DNA of 64,000 bases from Streptomyces roseifaciens (GTDB lineage Bacteria > Actinomycetota > Actinomycetes > Streptomycetales > Streptomycetaceae): assembly GCF_001445655.1 (NCBI RefSeq), contig NZ_LNBE01000003.1, forward strand, positions 310,001 through 374,000, written 5' to 3'. The notes under the pieces were generated by a model. That model worked only from the letters and a program-made list of their open reading frames with translations. It did not search any database and was not told the DNA's origin. Positions 32,695-41,790 of this stretch are shown here, piece by piece. Position 1 is the stretch's first letter, and each line of letters starts with the position of its first letter. Made by a program: the position numbers and the translations under genes.

Positions 32695-33387
32695 TCAGCC
32701 CAGCCGCCCGTCGGCCATGGTGAGCACCCGGTCCGCCCGGCCGAGCAGCTCCCGGTCGTGCGTGACCAGCACCGTGGCCGTGCGGTGCGCCCGCGTCACT
32801 TCGGCGAGCAGCTCCACGACCTGCTCGCCGCGCTCCCGGTCCAGCGCCGACGTCGGCTCGTCCACCAGCAGGACGCCCGGGCCCCCGGACAGCGCCCGGG
32901 CGATGTTCACCCGCTGGCGCTCGCCGCCCGACAGCTGGTGCGGGCGGCGGCGCCGCTTCGCCGCGTCCAGGCCCACCGACTCCAGCAGCTGCGCCACCCG
33001 CGCCCGGGCGGCCCGCACGCTCCCGCCCCGCACGTGCTCCACGGCCAGCAGCTGCTCCTCGGCGGTCAGCGACGGCAGCAGGTTCGCCTGCTGGAAGACG
33101 ATGCCGATGCGCTCCCGGCGCAGCGCCGCACGGGCCCGGGCGCTCATCCGCGCGGTGTCCTGCCCCGCCACGGTCACGCGGCCCGCGTCCGGGCGCAGCA
33201 GCGTCGCCGCCACCGCGAGCAGGCTCGACTTCCCGGAGCCGGAGGGCCCCGCGACGGCCACGAGCTCGCCGGGCGCCACCTCCAGGGACACCGCGTCGAG
33301 GGCGGTCAGCCTGCGGTCGCCGTCCGGGTAGGTGAGGCCGACGGCCTCCAGCGACAGAACGGGGGACGGAACGGGCGCGGTGCTCAA
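32695..33387 (-). CDS. ABC transporter ATP-binding protein (MacB/LolD type)
   Basis: ATPase of 230 residues with Walker A GPSGSGKSS, Q-loop IVFQQANLLPSLT, signature LSGGERQR, Walker B LLVDEPTS and H-loop VTHDREL. The size and sequence belong to the LolD/MacB group that pairs with FtsX-like permeases. The start is TTG 33387, whose TTGA overlaps the stop of the permease gene, so the two are co-translated. The permease gene comes first in this operon. Confidence 0.92.
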   Translation of the reverse strand: MSTAPVPSPVLSLEAVGLTYPDGDRRLTALDAVSLEVAPGELVAVAGPSGSGKSSLLAVAATLLRPDAGRVTVAGQDTARMSARARAALRRERIGIVFQQANLLPSLTAEEQLLAVEHVRGGSVRAARARVAQLLESVGLDAAKRRRRPHQLSGGERQRVNIARALSGGPGVLLVDEPTSALDRERGEQVVELLAEVTRAHRTATVLVTHDRELLGRADRVLTMADGRLG

Positions 33388-34448
33388 CGGGAGGCTCCCA
33401 GGGCGGTCAGCGGATCGACGGAGGTGATGCGGCGCACGGCGAGCGCGGAGCCGGCCAGCCCCAGCAGCACCATCGCTGCCACCGGCACGGCGACGGTCGC
33501 CGCGCCCAGCTCGAACGGCACCGAGGACGACGCCAGCGCTCCGCCGGCCGCGCCCGCCGCGGCGCCGAGCGCGGCCCCGGAGGCCAGCACGACCGCCGCC
33601 TGCCCGAGGGCGTCCCGCACGAGATAGGCGCTGCTCGCGCCCACGGCCTTGAGCACCGCGACATCGGGCCTGCGCTGCACCGTCCACACCGTGAAGAAGG
33701 CCCCGACGACCAGGGCGCTCACCACGAACAGGAACCCCTGGATCATCCGCAGGGTGCCGTGCTCGGCCGCGTACCCGTCGATGCCGTCCAGCGCCGCGCC
33801 GACGCCGACCGCCTTCGTGGTCCGCGCGGCGGGCCCGTCCGGCCGGCCGCCGCCGTCCACGGCCAGCGCGGTCGGCTGCGCCTGGTGACTCACGCGGTGC
33901 CAGGCGGCCAGGGTGGTCCACACGCTCGGGGCGTGGCCGTGGCTGCGGTCGGCGGTGATGCCCGAGACGGTCAGCTCCTCGGTACCGAGGGTGACGCGGT
34001 CGCCCGTGCGCACCCCCGTCTCGCGCGCCAGCCGCTCGCTCACCGCCACCCCGCGGCCGTCCGGGGCGGAGCCGGAGACGAACGCGGGCCGCAGCCGGTC
34101 CGGCGTGCCGAACACGCTCACCGACGACGCCTTGCCGCCCGCCGTCAGCCGGGTCATCGCCACGCCGAACGGCTCGGCGGACGTGACACCCGGGGTCTCC
34201 CGCCAGGCCCGCAGCTGCCCGGCGTCCACCGAGCTGTTCGAGAACGAGACCTCCGGCGCGGCCCCGGCGGGCGCGGCGAAGACGATCCGGCCGGCGGGCA
34301 GCCCCGCCACGGCGGACGACGCCTCCCGCGCCAGGCCGTCGGTCAGGCCGTAGAGGAAGACCACGAGCGTGGTGATGAGGGTGACGACCGCGCCCATCAG
34401 GGCGAACCGCCCCCGGGCGAAACGGATGTCACGGAGCGCGACGAACAA
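33384..34448 (-). CDS. FtsX-like ABC permease
   Basis: Membrane protein of 354 residues: one helix at 15-35, a large extracellular MacB-like domain (about 40-225), then three helices (about 235-350) ending in ITSVDPLTALGA, the usual FtsX C-terminus. One four-helix copy is expected to act as a dimer. TTG 34448 is the start, behind GGGAGGGG. Such systems act in peptide or antibiotic defence, lipoprotein traffic or mechanotransmission, not always as transporters. A two-component system is divergent at 172 bases, as is typical for stress-responsive MacB-type modules. Confidence 0.9.
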   Translation of the reverse strand: MFVALRDIRFARGRFALMGAVVTLITTLVVFLYGLTDGLAREASSAVAGLPAGRIVFAAPAGAAPEVSFSNSSVDAGQLRAWRETPGVTSAEPFGVAMTRLTAGGKASSVSVFGTPDRLRPAFVSGSAPDGRGVAVSERLARETGVRTGDRVTLGTEELTVSGITADRSHGHAPSVWTTLAAWHRVSHQAQPTALAVDGGGRPDGPAARTTKAVGVGAALDGIDGYAAEHGTLRMIQGFLFVVSALVVGAFFTVWTVQRRPDVAVLKAVGASSAYLVRDALGQAAVVLASGAALGAAAGAAGGALASSSVPFELGAATVAVPVAAMVLLGLAGSALAVRRITSVDPLTALGASR

Positions 34449-34556
34449 GGACCCCTCCCGGGCTCTGTCAGGACCCCTCCACGGTCCCGCGCGGGCGCCC
34501 CGCCGCCATCAGGGCAAGGACGGGTCCGCACCCCGTACGTCCGGTGCACCCGAAAA

Positions 34557-34572
34557 TCAATCGAACGGTTGA
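34557..34572. promoter_or_regulatory. Imperfect palindrome in the permease/kinase divergent spacer
   Basis: TCAATCGAACGGTTGA is symmetric at 12 of 16 positions (TCAAnCGnnCGnTTGA). It lies 48 bases before the kinase start and is a candidate site for the NarL-type regulator encoded at 35928. Confidence 0.45.
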
Positions 34573-34620
34573 GGGCTGCGGGGCCGGGTGCCCCGGGCAC
34601 GGGCCCGTACGCTCGATCGG

Positions 34621-35931
34621 GTGAGCCGAACGAGCCTCCCCGCCCCCGCGACCGCGACCGCCCACGCGCGCGTGCCCGGCCCTGCGGGCCCCGCGGACCG
34701 GCCCGCCCTCGGCGGCGGCGCCGGGGCGGAGATGCCCTCCCTGCGGCTGGTCCGGCTCGCCGTGCACGGGGCGTTCTACGCGCTGCTCGTCATCGCCGCC
34801 GGCCCCGCACTGGCCGGGACGGCCCCCGTGGCCGTCCTGCCGCCCGCCGCCGTCCTCGCCGCCGTCTACGGGCTCGGTATCGTCCGCAGCACCCGGCGCC
34901 CCGGACCCTGGCTCGCCGCCGTCACCGCGCTGTGGCTGCTGCTCCTGGCCATGGACCACGGCTTCAGCTACGTCGCCTTCCCGCTCTTCTTCCTCTTCCT
35001 GCACGCCATGCCCGTCCGCTGGGCGCACCCCGCCGTCGCCGCGGCCACCGCCGCCGTCGTGGCCGCCCAGGCCGGCGCCCCCGGCGGGCTGACCGCAGCC
35101 AAGGTCATCGGCCCCGTCGCCGGCGCCGTGGTCGCCATCCTGACCGGCTACGGCTACGCCGCGCTCTACCGGGAGAGCCGCAAGCGCCAGCAGCTCATCG
35201 ACGACCTCCTGCGCACCCGCGACGAGCTCGCCGCCGCCCAGCGCGAGGCCGGGCGGCTCGCCGAGCGCCAGCGCCTCGCCCGCGAGATCCACGACACCCT
35301 CGCCCAGGGCCTGTCCAGCATCGTCCTCCTCGCCCGCGCCGCGGAGACCGCGAGCCCGGAGGCGGCCCGCGCCCGGATGCGGGAGGCCGGGCGGACCGCG
35401 GCCGACAACCTCGCCGAGGCCCGCCGCTTCGTCCAGGCCCTCACCCCGCCCGCCCTGGAGGACGCGCCGCTGCCCGAGGCGCTGCGCCGCGTGACCGAGC
35501 GGACGGTCCCGGGGGCCGTCTTCCGCCTCGACGGCGACCCCTGCGCCCTCCCCATGGAGACCGAGGTCGCCCTGCTGCGCCTCACCCAGGAGGCGCTCAC
35601 CAACGTCGCCCGCCACGCCCACGCCGACCGCACCGCCGTCACCATCGCCTTCCTCGACGGCCAGGTGACCCTCGACGTCTACGACGACGGCATCGGCTTC
35701 ACCCCCGGGGACGACCCCGCCGACGGCCGCCGGACCTTCGGCCTGCACGGCATGCGCGAACGCATCGCCGCCCTCGGCGGCACCCTCACCGTCGAGTCCG
35801 CCCCCGGCGAGGGCACGGCGATCGCGGCGGCGGTGCCGGTGGGTTCCGGGGCCCGGTCCCGGGACGCGGCCGAGGCCGAGGCCGCGGCGTCGGCGGGCCC
35901 GGTGGCCCGCCCCCAGGGTGCCGCGGCATGA
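34621..35931 (+). CDS. Sensor histidine kinase (NarL/DesK class)
   Basis: Membrane kinase of 436 residues. Five to six hydrophobic helices span about 44-180 with almost no extracellular loop, suggesting sensing within the membrane. The HisKA_3 box RLAREIHDTLAQGLSSIV carries the phosphorylated H224, and the HATPase region has LTQEALTNVARHA (N box), DDGIGF and GLHGMRER (G boxes). GTG 34621 is chosen as start. An Ala-rich tail of about 30 residues overlaps the start of the regulator gene (ATGA). It probably controls the divergent ABC/FtsX operon. Confidence 0.93.
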   Translation: MSRTSLPAPATATAHARVPGPAGPADRPALGGGAGAEMPSLRLVRLAVHGAFYALLVIAAGPALAGTAPVAVLPPAAVLAAVYGLGIVRSTRRPGPWLAAVTALWLLLLAMDHGFSYVAFPLFFLFLHAMPVRWAHPAVAAATAAVVAAQAGAPGGLTAAKVIGPVAGAVVAILTGYGYAALYRESRKRQQLIDDLLRTRDELAAAQREAGRLAERQRLAREIHDTLAQGLSSIVLLARAAETASPEAARARMREAGRTAADNLAEARRFVQALTPPALEDAPLPEALRRVTERTVPGAVFRLDGDPCALPMETEVALLRLTQEALTNVARHAHADRTAVTIAFLDGQVTLDVYDDGIGFTPGDDPADGRRTFGLHGMRERIAALGGTLTVESAPGEGTAIAAAVPVGSGARSRDAAEAEAAASAGPVARPQGAAA

Positions 35932-36596
35932 GCGGGCCGGCACACCCGGAAGGCGTCGGCCGCGAGCCCATCCGCGTCCTGATCGTCGACGACCACCCCG
36001 TCGTCCGGCGCGGGCTGCGCGCCATGGTCGACGAGCTCCCCGACGTGGAGGCCGTCGGCGAGGCCGGCGACGGCGCCGAGGCCCTGCGGCTGCTCGACGC
36101 CGGCACCCGCCCCGACGTCGTCCTCATGGACCTCCAGATGGGCGCCGGCATGCACGGCGTCGAGGCCACCCGCCGCATCACCGCCCTGCCGGACCCGCCC
36201 GCCGTGCTGATCCTCACCACGTACAGCACCGACGCCGACATCCTGGCCGCCGTCGAGGCGGGGGCCACCGGCTACCTCCTCAAGGACGCCCCGCCCGAGG
36301 ACGTCGCCGCGGCCGTCCAGGCCTCCGCCCGCGGCGAGACGGTCCTCGCGCCGCCCGTCGCCGCGCGCCTGCTCGGCCGCGTGCGGTCGGGCCGCCCGGT
36401 GCTGTCGCCGCGCGAGACCGAGATCCTCGGCCTGCTCGCCGAGGGCCTGGCCAACAAGCAGATCTCGCGCCGCCTGTTCATCAGCGAGGCCACGGTCAAG
36501 ACCCACCTCGTGCACATCTACGGCAAGCTCGGCGTGGACAGCCGCACGGCCGCCATCGCGGCGGGGCTGGCGGGAGGGCTCATCCGGTCGGTGTGA
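35928..36596 (+). CDS. NarL/FixJ family response regulator
   Basis: Regulator of 222 residues: receiver domain 15-130 with acidic pair D21-D22, phosphorylated D68 (VVLMDLQM) and Lys in GYLLKDA; LuxR-type helix-turn-helix at 155-215 (LSPRETEILGLLAEGLANKQ, ISEATVKTHLVHIYGKL). The ATG overlaps the kinase stop by ATGA, so kinase and regulator are coupled. Likely targets are itself and the divergent ABC/FtsX genes through the palindrome at 34557. Confidence 0.95.
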   Translation: MSGPAHPEGVGREPIRVLIVDDHPVVRRGLRAMVDELPDVEAVGEAGDGAEALRLLDAGTRPDVVLMDLQMGAGMHGVEATRRITALPDPPAVLILTTYSTDADILAAVEAGATGYLLKDAPPEDVAAAVQASARGETVLAPPVAARLLGRVRSGRPVLSPRETEILGLLAEGLANKQISRRLFISEATVKTHLVHIYGKLGVDSRTAAIAAGLAGGLIRSV

Positions 36597-36679
36597 CGGG
36601 GGCGGGCCGGGCCGCCGTCGCGGGGTGCAAGAATCGCGGTGAGTCGTTTTCCCGTACCCGACCTCAGGGAGCTCCGCAC

Positions 36680-38077
36680 ATGGCACCGGCCGTCCCCACG
36701 ACGATGGACCGACCGCACTTCATCGGCATCGGCGGCGCCGGCATGTCGGGCATCGCGAAGATCCTCGCGCAGCGCGGCGCGGCCGTCGCCGGCAGCGACG
36801 CCAAGGACTCCGCGACCGCCGAGGCCCTGCGCGCCCTGGGCGCCACGGTGCACATCGGGCACGCCGCCGAGCACCTGGCCGAGGACGCCACCTGCGTCGT
36901 CGTCTCCAGCGCCATCCGCGCCGACAACCCCGAGCTGGCCGCCGCCGCCGAGCGCGGCATCCCCGTCGTGCACCGCTCCGACGCCCTCGCGGGCCTCATG
37001 GACGGCCTGCGTCCGATCGCCGTCGCGGGCACCCACGGCAAGACGACCACGACGTCGATGCTCGCCGTCTCCCTCGACGCCCTGGGCCTCGACCCGTCGT
37101 ACGCCATCGGCGGCGACCTGGACGCCCCCGGCTCCAACGCGCGCCACGGCGCCGGCGAGATCTTCGTGGCGGAGGCGGACGAGAGCGACCGCAGCTTCCA
37201 CAAGTACGCGCCCGAGGTCGCGATCATCCTCAACGTGGAGCTGGACCACCACGCGAACTACGCGTCGATGGACGAGATCTACGAGTCGTTCGACACCTTC
37301 GTCGGCCGGATCCGCCCGGGCGGCACGCTCGTCGTCTCCGCCGACCAGGCGGGCGCCCGCGAGCTCACCGAGCGCATCTCGGGCCGCTACGACATCGAGG
37401 TCGTCACCTACGGCACCGCCGAGGACGCCGACGTCCGCGTCCTCAAGGTCAACCCGCGCGGCCTGACCAGCGAGGTCACCGTCCTGCTCGGCGGCAAGAT
37501 GCTGACCTTCACCGTCTCCGTGCCCGGCAGCCACTACGCGCACAACGCCGTCGCGGCCCTCGCCGCGGGCGTCGCGCTCGGCATCCCCGTGCACAACCTC
37601 GCCTCCGCGCTCGGCAAGTACACCGGCGTCAAGCGCCGCCTCCAGCTCAAGGGCGAGGCGAATGGCATCCAGGTCATCGACTCCTACGCCCACCACCCCA
37701 CCGAGATGACCGCCGACCTGGAGGCCATCCGCGGCGCGGTCGACGCCGGCTCGCGCATCCTCGTCGTCTTCCAGCCGCACCTGTTCTCCCGCACCCAGGA
37801 GCTCGGCACCGAGATGGGCCAGGCCCTCGCGCTCGCCGACGCCTCGGTCGTCCTGGACATCTACCCGGCCCGCGAGGACCCGATCCCCGGTATCACCAGC
37901 GCCCTGATCATCGACGCCGCGACGGCCGCCGGCGCCGACGTGCGCGCCGAGCACGACATGGCGGCGATCCCGGACGTGGTCGCGGGAATGGCCCGCCCCG
38001 GGGACCTCGTTCTGACCATGGGCGCCGGTGACGTGACGGACCTCGGTCCGCGCATCCTGGCCCGCCTGGAGAGCTGA
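36680..38077 (+). CDS. murC: UDP-N-acetylmuramate-L-alanine ligase
   Basis: Cytoplasmic Mur ligase of 465 residues adding L-Ala to UDP-MurNAc in peptidoglycan synthesis. FIGIGGAGMSGIAKIL at the N-terminus is the nucleotide-sugar binding loop, AGTHGKTTTTSML the ATP loop, and SYAHHPTE lies in the C-terminal domain. ATG 36680 is the chosen start. As in other Streptomyces it stands outside the main mur/fts cluster and precedes msrB by 44 bases. Confidence 0.97.
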   Translation: MAPAVPTTMDRPHFIGIGGAGMSGIAKILAQRGAAVAGSDAKDSATAEALRALGATVHIGHAAEHLAEDATCVVVSSAIRADNPELAAAAERGIPVVHRSDALAGLMDGLRPIAVAGTHGKTTTTSMLAVSLDALGLDPSYAIGGDLDAPGSNARHGAGEIFVAEADESDRSFHKYAPEVAIILNVELDHHANYASMDEIYESFDTFVGRIRPGGTLVVSADQAGARELTERISGRYDIEVVTYGTAEDADVRVLKVNPRGLTSEVTVLLGGKMLTFTVSVPGSHYAHNAVAALAAGVALGIPVHNLASALGKYTGVKRRLQLKGEANGIQVIDSYAHHPTEMTADLEAIRGAVDAGSRILVVFQPHLFSRTQELGTEMGQALALADASVVLDIYPAREDPIPGITSALIIDAATAAGADVRAEHDMAAIPDVVAGMARPGDLVLTMGAGDVTDLGPRILARLES

Positions 38078-38121
38078 CCGCACCGGCGGACAGCCGCGAC
38101 CCCCCCCGGAAGGCGTGCGAG

Positions 38122-38529
38122 ATGGCGTACGAGGTCGAGAAGACGGACGAGCAGTGGCGCGCGGAGCTCTCCCCTGCGGAGTACCAGGTGCTCCGCAGGG
38201 CCGGCACCGAGCCCGCCTTCCGGGGCGAGTACACCGACACGAAGACCGCAGGCGTCTACTCGTGCCGCGCCTGCGGCGCGGAGCTGTTCCGCTCCACCGA
38301 GAAGTTCGAGAGCCACTGCGGCTGGCCCAGCTTCTACGACCCGAAGGACTCGTCCGCCGTCGAGCTGATCGAGGACCGCTCGCACGGCATGGTGCGCGTC
38401 GAGGTCCGCTGCGCCGGCTGCGGCTCGCACCTCGGCCACGTCTTCGAGGGCGAGGGCTACCCCACCCCCACCGACCAGCGCTACTGCATCAACAGCATCG
38501 CCCTGCGCCTGGAGCCTGCGGAGGACTGA
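38122..38529 (+). CDS. msrB: Peptide-methionine (R)-S-oxide reductase
   Basis: MsrB of 135 residues that repairs methionine-R-sulfoxide. Zinc-binding pairs CRAC (48-51) and CAGC (97-100) are present, GWPSFYDP and SHLGHVF are the core motifs, and the catalytic Cys is in RYCINS near 121. It is probably transcribed with murC. Confidence 0.97.
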   Translation: MAYEVEKTDEQWRAELSPAEYQVLRRAGTEPAFRGEYTDTKTAGVYSCRACGAELFRSTEKFESHCGWPSFYDPKDSSAVELIEDRSHGMVRVEVRCAGCGSHLGHVFEGEGYPTPTDQRYCINSIALRLEPAED

Positions 38530-38568
38530 GACCGGGAAAGGGTGGTCCGAGGAAAGGGTGAGTCCGGC

Positions 38569-38859
38569 TCACTTGCGTGCGGCGAGGCCCTTCTTCAGGT
38601 CGTCGTAGTTCATGACGGGGAGCAGCTCGACGTCGGCCTCCATCTCCAGCAGGAGCGTCTCCAGCGTGGCGGGTATCTGCGACGAGTCCTCCAGGTCGAA
38701 GACGAGCGTGCAGGTGCGGCCGCCGTCCATGGGGCCGAAGTAGGCGGCTTCGGGCTTGGTGCGGTCCATCAGGTCCTGTACGAACTTCGGCATCTCGCCG
38801 CGCTTGTAGACCTCGTTCGAAGCGTGGGTGTCCAGCCGGGCCCTGAGCATCATGCGCAT
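38569..38859 (-). CDS. Conserved hypothetical protein (96 aa)
   Basis: Ninety-six residues. A ferredoxin-like pattern is suggested by the sequence KPEAAYFGPMDGGRTCTLVF and DVELLPVMNYDDLKKGL. Such proteins are seen as DUF3303-like or muconolactone-isomerase-like small dimers; no active site can be named. ATG 38859 is used, with only a weak GGGGAC upstream. It converges on msrB and precedes no obvious operon partner. Confidence 0.75.
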   Translation of the reverse strand: MRMMLRARLDTHASNEVYKRGEMPKFVQDLMDRTKPEAAYFGPMDGGRTCTLVFDLEDSSQIPATLETLLLEMEADVELLPVMNYDDLKKGLAARK

Positions 38860-38985
38860 GGCTCATCGTCCCCTCGGGGCGGCCCACCGCGCCCGGCACT
38901 CCGGCTCCGCGCTCACTGAGGCGCGGATGCGCCCACCCTCAGCGTCTCTCCCGCCCCGTCCCGCCGCAACGCAGGCGCGGCGGGG

Positions 38986-40755
38986 TCAGCCGCACCGCAG
39001 CACGGCCGCCGAGGCGGGGGGCAGGTGCAGCAGGCCGTCCGGGCCGGGGAGGTCGACCGGTTGCCAGGCGGCCAGGACCTCGCGTACGGGGGCGTCGCCC
39101 AGGGGCAGTGCGGCGGGTCCGTCCGTCGGGTTGACGGCCGTGCACAGGCCGCCGCGGCGCAGGACGGCCGTGCCGCCGGGGCCCACGGTGACCGCCGTGG
39201 CGGAGAGCGGGCCGGGGTCGGGTTCGGCGCGGCGCAGGGCGATCAGGCGGCGGTGCCACTCCAGCAGGGCGCGGTGCGGCTCGCGCTCCGGCTCGTCCCA
39301 GTCCAGGCAGGAGCGGGCGCGCGTGGCCGGGTCCTGCGGGTCGGGGATCTCCTCCGCGGCCCAGCCGTGCGCGGCGAACTCGCGCCGGCGGCCGGTGCGG
39401 ACCGCCTCGGCCAGCTGCGGGTCGGTGTGGTCGGTGAAGAACTGCCAGGGGGTGCGCGCCCCCCACTCCTCGCCCATGAAGAGCATCGGGGTGAACGGCC
39501 CGCCGAGGACGAGCGCGGCGGCGCAGGCCAGCAGCCCGGGGGAGAGGCGGGCGGAGAGCCGGTCGCCCAGGGCGCGGTTGCCGATCTGGTCGTGGTTCTG
39601 GGCGTAGCCCAGGAGGCGCCGGGCCGGGGTGCCCGGGTCGAGGGGCCGGCCGTGCGGGCGGCCGCGGAAGGAGGAGCGCGTGCCGTCGTGGAAGAAGCCG
39701 CCCCGCAGCGTCTTGCCGAGCGCCCCGGCCGGGTCGGCGGCGAAGTCGGCGTAGTAGCCCTGGGACTCCCCGGTCAGGACGGTGTGCAGGGCGTGGTGGA
39801 AGTCGTCGTTCCACTGGGCGTGCAGGCCCAGGCCGCCCGTCCCGCGCGGCGTGGTGGTGGCCGGGTCGTTCAGGTCGGACTCGGCGACGAGGAACAGCGG
39901 CCGGCCCAGCCGGGCGGCCAGGGCGTCCACGGCGCCGGAGAGTTCGGCGAGGAAGTGCTTGGGCCGGGTGTCCGCGAGCGCGTGCACGGCGTCCAGCCGC
40001 AGCCCGTCCAGCCGGTAGTCGCGCAGCCAGGCCAGCGCACTGCCCGTCAGATAGGCGCGCACCTCGTCGGAGCCGGGGGCGTCGAGGTTGACGGCGGCGC
40101 CCCACGGCGTGTGGTGGGTGTCGGTGAAGTACGGCCCGAAGGCGGGCAGGTGGTTGCCGGAGGGGCCGAGGTGGTTGTGCACCACGTCCAGGACGACGCC
40201 GAGGCCGAGCGCGTGCGCGGCGTCCACGAACCGGCACAGCCCCCCGGGCCCGCCGTAGGGCTCGTGGACGGCCCACGGCGACACGCCCTCGTATCCCCAG
40301 CCGTGCGTGCCGGGGAAGGGGCATACGGGCATCAGCTCCACGTGGGTGACGCCCAGTGCGGCGAGGTGCGGCAGGCGCGCGGCCGCGGCGTCGAAGGTGC
40401 CCTCGCGGGTGAACGTGCCCACGTGCAGCTCGTAGAGGACGGCGCCGGGCAGCGGGCGGCCCGCCCACTCCTGCCGCCAGGGGAAGCGCCCGGGGTCGGT
40501 GACGGCGCTCGGCCCGTCGGGCCCGTCGGGCTGCCGGCGCGAGCGCGGGTCGGGCCGCATGGGGCCGCCGTCCAGGGCGAATCCGTAGCGGGTGCCCTCC
40601 TCGCCGGGGGCCTCGCAGCGCCACCACCCGTCCCGGGCCGGGTCCCGCTCCATCGCGTGCGCCCGGCCGCCGGCGTGCAGCTGCACCCGGCCGGCCCGCG
40701 GCGCCCACACCTCGAACAGCACGGGCGGCTCCTTCCCGACGGCAGTGCTGTCCAT
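38986..40755 (-). CDS. treZ: Malto-oligosyltrehalose trehalohydrolase
   Basis: GH13 enzyme of 589 residues that releases trehalose from the end of maltooligosyl-trehalose made by TreY. An N-terminal E-set domain (FEVWAPRAGRVQLH) precedes the barrel. Catalytic residues are the Asp in DGLRLDAVHA, the Glu in LVAESDLND and the Asp in AQNHDQIGN. It is the last gene of a leftward set, 12 bases after the GNAT gene. TreY is encoded separately at 44237, beyond a LysR gene. Confidence 0.96.
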   Translation of the reverse strand: MDSTAVGKEPPVLFEVWAPRAGRVQLHAGGRAHAMERDPARDGWWRCEAPGEEGTRYGFALDGGPMRPDPRSRRQPDGPDGPSAVTDPGRFPWRQEWAGRPLPGAVLYELHVGTFTREGTFDAAAARLPHLAALGVTHVELMPVCPFPGTHGWGYEGVSPWAVHEPYGGPGGLCRFVDAAHALGLGVVLDVVHNHLGPSGNHLPAFGPYFTDTHHTPWGAAVNLDAPGSDEVRAYLTGSALAWLRDYRLDGLRLDAVHALADTRPKHFLAELSGAVDALAARLGRPLFLVAESDLNDPATTTPRGTGGLGLHAQWNDDFHHALHTVLTGESQGYYADFAADPAGALGKTLRGGFFHDGTRSSFRGRPHGRPLDPGTPARRLLGYAQNHDQIGNRALGDRLSARLSPGLLACAAALVLGGPFTPMLFMGEEWGARTPWQFFTDHTDPQLAEAVRTGRRREFAAHGWAAEEIPDPQDPATRARSCLDWDEPEREPHRALLEWHRRLIALRRAEPDPGPLSATAVTVGPGGTAVLRRGGLCTAVNPTDGPAALPLGDAPVREVLAAWQPVDLPGPDGLLHLPPASAAVLRCG

Positions 40756-40767
40756 GGTGCCCCGAGG

Positions 40768-41691
40768 TCAGGCCTCGCGGGCCGGAAGCAGGTCGATCCG
40801 CTCCTGCAGGACGGGGTAGCCGGCCTTCGCGAAGCCCGCGGCCATCGGCAGGTTGCCCTGGTCGGTGGAGGCCGCGATGCGCGTGGCGCCCCGGGACACC
40901 AGGTCGTGCGTGCACTCCACGAGCAGGTCGTAGCCGTAGCCGCGGCCGCGCTGCCCGGCGACGACGCCGAGGTAGCCCACGCACGGACCGGCCGGGTTGT
41001 GCGCGGGGATGTGCAGGCCGACCAGCTCGCCGCTGGGCGTGAAGGCGAGCCGCCACCAGTCCCGGGGCGAGGGCAGCCAGGCGAGGAAGTCCATGAGGTC
41101 GTCGACGGCGGCTTCAAGGCCGAGTTCGGTGACGTTCTTGCGGTCGTGCGCGTCGAGCGTGCCCTCCATGGTGCGGCCCAGCACGTCGCGGATGACGGCG
41201 TCGTCGGGCTCGGGCCGGAAGACCAGCCGGCCGGGGCGCTCGGGCAGCGGGCAGCCGGTCGTCCACTCGTAGCGGAAGCGCTCGACCAGCACCTGCATCC
41301 CGGCGGCCTCGGCCACCGCGACGCGCGCCTCCACGGCGGCCCGCACCTCGGGCATCTCCCGCCAGCCGGGCGGGGCCATCAGGGCGTACTCGGAGCGCAG
41401 GGGGGAGGTGCGCAGCAGGCGGGCGGCCGCCTCCTCCTCGCCCTCGGCGAAGTCGAACCAGTCCAGGGCCTTGGGGGTCTCGTCGCCGGGGCCGCCCCAC
41501 CAGGCGGCGCGGGCGACGACCTCGCCGTCGCGCAGCGCGACCCAGGTCCAGTCGGGGCGGTACTCCCCGCCCCGGTGCACGGGCACGTAGGTGTGGCCGA
41601 AGGCGCCCTTGCCGACGAGGGCGGGCACGTCGAGGGCCGAGAACAGTTCGGTGTCGCGCTCGGTGAGCGCACGGATGACCAGCTGGGTCAT
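40768..41691 (-). CDS. GNAT family N-acetyltransferase with two GNAT-like halves
   Basis: Protein of 307 residues. The C-terminal half has the acetyl-CoA binding motif VVAGQRGRGYGYDLLVECTH and a substrate-side TDQGNLPMAAGFAKAGY; the N-terminal half repeats the fold without the Arg/Gly loop, as in mycothiol-synthase-like tandem GNATs. It is 12 bases upstream of treZ and so probably co-transcribed with it, although no link to trehalose metabolism is known to me. The acceptor substrate is unknown. Confidence 0.88.
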   Translation of the reverse strand: MTQLVIRALTERDTELFSALDVPALVGKGAFGHTYVPVHRGGEYRPDWTWVALRDGEVVARAAWWGGPGDETPKALDWFDFAEGEEEAAARLLRTSPLRSEYALMAPPGWREMPEVRAAVEARVAVAEAAGMQVLVERFRYEWTTGCPLPERPGRLVFRPEPDDAVIRDVLGRTMEGTLDAHDRKNVTELGLEAAVDDLMDFLAWLPSPRDWWRLAFTPSGELVGLHIPAHNPAGPCVGYLGVVAGQRGRGYGYDLLVECTHDLVSRGATRIAASTDQGNLPMAAGFAKAGYPVLQERIDLLPAREA

Positions 41692-41790
41692 GGGGTCCTT
41701 CCGGAGAGGCTGTTGCGCTGCATGCGCACCGCCTAGGAAGGCCCATGCGGGCCCCGCCCGTCCACCGATTTCTCTCGGGCCCGATGTCTT

